DNA from: Flavicella sp965243265
GTDB taxonomy: Bacteria; Bacteroidota; Bacteroidia; Flavobacteriales; Flavobacteriaceae
DNA: 64,000 bases
Direction of reading: 5' to 3'
NCBI GenBank assembly: GCA_965243265.1
Contig: CBDEUL010000005.1
Coordinates: 442,625 to 506,624 of the forward strand
Both the position numbers and the translations under genes were made by a program. The notes under the pieces are model-generated. The model worked only from the letters and a program-made list of their open reading frames with translations. It searched no databases and was not told the DNA's origin. Below are positions 61,225-64,000 of this stretch, piece by piece (position 1 is the stretch's first letter; every line of letters begins with the position of its first letter).

Positions 61225-64000
61225 ATGAATAATAAGATATGGGGCTTTATTGCTTTTTATTTTTTATTGCTAGGAAATACAAATGCTCAAATAACAGGAA
61301 ATACAGGTCCAGGAGGAGTTGGAGGAGCTGATGGTACATCTGAGTTGGTTGCCTGGTACTATCCATCCAATATGCGTGATGCGACCAATGTATTGCCATC
61401 TGATGGAGAAACGGTAAATACTTGGTTAGACGGTTCAGGGTACGGAAATACTTTAACCAATACCGGAACCGCAACTTATGAAGACGATGGAAGTAGTTTG
61501 ATAAACGGAAATGCCGTTTTAAGTGCTTCAGCCTTAGATCAAGAGTTTTCAACTTCAGGCTCTATTACAGGAAAAACGATTATTGTAGTTAACGACCCAG
61601 GCTCTCAAAATGATGATGAAGGTTTGGTAGGTTTTGGAAACAATAAAGGGATTACCCGTCCAGGAGCTACAGATAACGTTTGGGCATACTCTTCAGACTC
61701 AGATGCCGATGCATGGACCAATACTACAGGAACCTCATCGATTAATGGTTCCACTACAGATGGTGGTACACATAGTAATAACCTACATATTGTAAACCAA
61801 GAACGCCCAGCTACGCATATGGATACATTTTATGTAGGAGGGTATGAATCAGGAGAAACATTTACAGGTACCATTGCAGAGGTAATTGTTTATGATGACG
61901 ATTTAAACCTAGCCCAAAAGATTATTCTAGAAAATTATTTAGAAGCCAAATACGATATAGATTTGACAGAAAATGATTTTTATGTAGAAGATAATGCTTC
62001 TAGAGGAGATTTTGATTATCATGTAGCAGGAATCGGGCAGGCTACGGATGGATCTAATCATACGGATTCACAAGGTGAAGGAATTGTAAGGGTTTACAAC
62101 CCAAGTGGATTGGGTAATGATGAATATTTGTTTTGGGGAAGAGACAATTTAAATGCAATGAGTTTTGCAGAAGTTTCAGGCGAGTATAAAGATAGGTTAA
62201 ATATTAACTGGAAATCGAGAAGAAAAGGTATTCCAGGTACGGTTACGGTAGAGTTTGATTTGACAGGAATTGATTTGTCAGGAAAACCATCATGTTCAAG
62301 TATTTTTCTAGTGACGTCAGCTTCAGATACCTATTCTTCACCAAGGAGGTATGAACTGACAAATACTTCAGGTAATATTTATCAAGGAACGGGAGTTCTT
62401 TTTAAGTCGAATCAATACTTTACTTTAGAGTATTTTTCAGATGTTGTGGTAGATGGAACCCAATTTTACAATGGATCTGGAGAAGACAATGTTCCCAATG
62501 AAGACGACTCGTGTTATAATTTATTAGTTAAAAGTACTGCAGATGGGAGTTTACCTTTAATTGAAGATGCACATGTGGCATCTATAGAAGTTGAAGCAGG
62601 GAGGTAAGCTGGTTGTAAGTACGGATTTGAGCTTGACAGTAACAAATGGTATTGATAATGATGGAGAAATCCGTATGGAGGGTACTTCTCAATTGATACA
62701 AACACATACGGGATCCAGTATGAATACAGGTACAGGAAGCTTCTTTATTCAACAAGACGGAACCAACGCAAGTGTATATCGTTATAATTATTGGTCATCC
62801 CCTGTACACTCTGTGGGAAGTTCTACCTATACAGTAGCCGATGTTTTAAAAGACGGTACAACCGTAATTGGGGCATCAAGCAGTCATACAGATGTGGCAT
62901 TTACCGCAGGATATGACGGTTCTACAGGGCCTTTGACAATTTCAGATCGTTGGATCTACAAATTAGAAAGTAGTACAGGTTGGGAACACATAGAGAGTTC
63001 AGGAACTTTAAACCCAGGGCAAGGATATACGATGAAGGGACCAGGGGGCTGTTCAAAATTATGTTTTTGAAGGGGTAGCAAATGATGGAGATTATACTAT
63101 AGCAGTAACTTCAGGAGACCATGTGTTGATAGGAAATCCTTATCCATGTGCAATTTTTGCAGATGATTTTCTTACGCTAAATAGTGATAGCAACGGTATT
63201 ATAGATGGTAGTTTGTATTTCTGGGAACATAATGGAGAAGTTTCAACTGATGGAGATGCAGGGCATAATACCTCGGGGTATCAAGGTGGCTATGCGGTAA
63301 GAAACATAGGAGGAGGAACAAAAGCTGTGGCTCCAGAAGGAGTTGATGGTGTGGGATCAAGTTCAGAAGCCAAACCTAGAACACGTATACCTGTAGCGCA
63401 AGGGTTTATTGTAGAGGCGATAGAGACAGGAAATATAGAGTTTGACAATTCTATGAGAACTTTCCAGGTAGAATCTCCAACAAAATCGATTTTCTTTAAA
63501 GGAGGTAAACAAAAGAAAGAGGTTGTTGAAGAAGACGAAGATAGCCTCCCTGCTTTTCGATTAGGATTTACACAAACCAACTCAGAAGGAGTTTCTTTGC
63601 AAAGAGAAGTTTTAGCCGTTTTTAAAGAAGGGTTGACAGCAGGTGTTGATAGAGGGTATGATAGTGCTTTGATTGATGCACAAAGTAAGGATGTTTATTG
63701 GAAGGTTGAAGGGTCAGACAAAAAATATGTGATTACAGGAGTAGATGCATATACGTCTCAAAGTGAAGTGCCTTTGGTAATAGAAATGCAAGAAGATGGG
63801 GAGGTAGGTTTTAAAGAGTTAGAAAAAATAAAGATTTCTGAATCAGCTTATTTGTATGATCAGTTAGAAGGAGTAGCTTATGAGCTGAATACAGATTCAA
63901 AAGTAAAGTTGAACTTATCAGCAGGAATTTATGAAGATCGTTTTTCGATTCGTTTTGAAGAAGGAGCTACCTTATCAGATAACCTATATGATGTTTCCTC
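61225..64000 (+). pseudogene. Array copy 4: frameshifted and cut by window end
   Basis: Homologous to copies 1-3 over its whole visible length, but split into three reading frames. Frame one runs 61225-62607 and ends VEASIEVEAG-type sequence followed by R and stop. The frame shifts at a GGG run (62599-62601, where the others have GG before AGG). Frame two continues to a stop at 63068-63070 after a second shift at GGGGG (63044-63048). Frame three stays open from there to the window end and carries GNPYPCAIFADDF, FFKGGKQKKEVVEE and RFSIRFEEGATLSD. Both shifts equal one extra G. Residues 1-250 match copy 3 closely, while 63120-63930 differ strongly from all other copies. The gene may be a true pseudogene, phase-variable, or an assembly artefact. 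The C-terminal sorting domain lies outside the window. Confidence 0.85.

Larger units (their letters stand above)
51484..64000 (+). repeat. Tandem array of four paralogous T9SS surface-protein genes
   Basis: Four direct, head-to-tail copies of about 3 kb (51484-54489, 54657-57650, 57970-60984 and 61225 to beyond the window). The repeated unit is a whole transcription unit: leader, gene and, for copies 1-3, terminator. The terminators of copies 2 and 3 are recognisably related, as are the leaders of copies 3 and 4. The coding parts share near-identical blocks separated by divergent blocks. Confidence 0.95.

Noticed and set aside
62591..63070. Separate 159-codon gene beginning MKQGGKLVV
   Set aside because: It is the middle part of array copy 4 in a shifted frame; the sequence aligns with the interior of copies 1-3 and has no promoter or signal peptide of its own.
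51744..63580. Many antisense frames of 60-100 codons within the surface-protein array
   Set aside because: They recur at equivalent positions in each copy and have compositions typical of reverse-strand shadows; no promoters or family signatures were seen.
51484..64000. CRISPR or short tandem repeat array
   Set aside because: The repetition is at the scale of whole 3-kb genes with coding homology; there are no short regularly spaced repeats.

Overview
The window is chromosomal DNA of a low-GC member of the Bacteroidota, most likely a marine-type Flavobacteriaceae; I do not assign a genus. The signs are TonB-dependent receptors with N-terminal CarboxypepD-like domains, type IX secretion (T9SS) sorting domains of two kinds, a short AtpC, a roughly 630-residue PurF, DUF3078/DUF2480 families, and repeated promoters of the Bacteroidota form (a TANNTTTG -7 box, sometimes with a TTTG -33 box). 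Shine-Dalgarno sequences are not obvious. I saw no rRNA, tRNA, IS element, prophage or CRISPR array.

Layout. 1-4.2 kb, minus strand: start of a probable mgtE, rsmA, a DUF4286 protein, serS, a small lipoprotein and ribF. 4.3-10.7 kb: a large secreted reprolysin-type metallopeptidase and a TonB-dependent receptor. 10.9-12.8 kb: atpDC. 12.9-17.1 kb: biotin operon bioF-bioD-(membrane protein)-bioA. 17.2-19.6 kb: a candidate small RNA or leader, recA, and an orphan ABC ATPase. 19.6-25.1 kb: pentapeptide protein, MscS channel, trmB, two flavobacterial membrane proteins, a GT9 glycosyltransferase and a DMT exporter. 25.1-31.1 kb: yicC-gmk-nadD followed by an M23 peptidase, a GH3-type adenylase, a MOSC protein and an OsmC protein. 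31.3-34.4 kb: recJ and an exported barrel-type hydrolase. 34.5-36.8 kb: proBA. 37.0-44.6 kb: a possible nucleic-acid or phosphoester scavenging locus, with two endonuclease/exonuclease/phosphatase (EEP) proteins flanking a TonB-dependent receptor, a DUF5689/lamin-tail lipoprotein and a small exported protein. 44.7-51.4 kb: hflX, an Fe-S assembly group (sufE, DUF59, DUF2480, DUF3078), a PfkB kinase and purF.

51.5-64.0 kb is the most unusual part. Four tandem, same-strand paralogues of about 3 kb encode roughly 1000-residue T9SS-secreted surface proteins. Each has its own promoter and, for the first three, its own terminator. The copies share long near-identical blocks interrupted by divergent blocks, which suggests gene conversion. 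The fourth copy is cut by the window end and carries two +1 G frameshifts in G runs.

Much of the window is housekeeping (translation, ATP synthesis, biotin, proline, purine, NAD and Fe-S assembly). The accessory interest lies in the secreted and outer-membrane proteins: the metallopeptidase and its neighbouring receptor, the EEP/receptor/DUF5689 locus, and the tandem surface-protein array.
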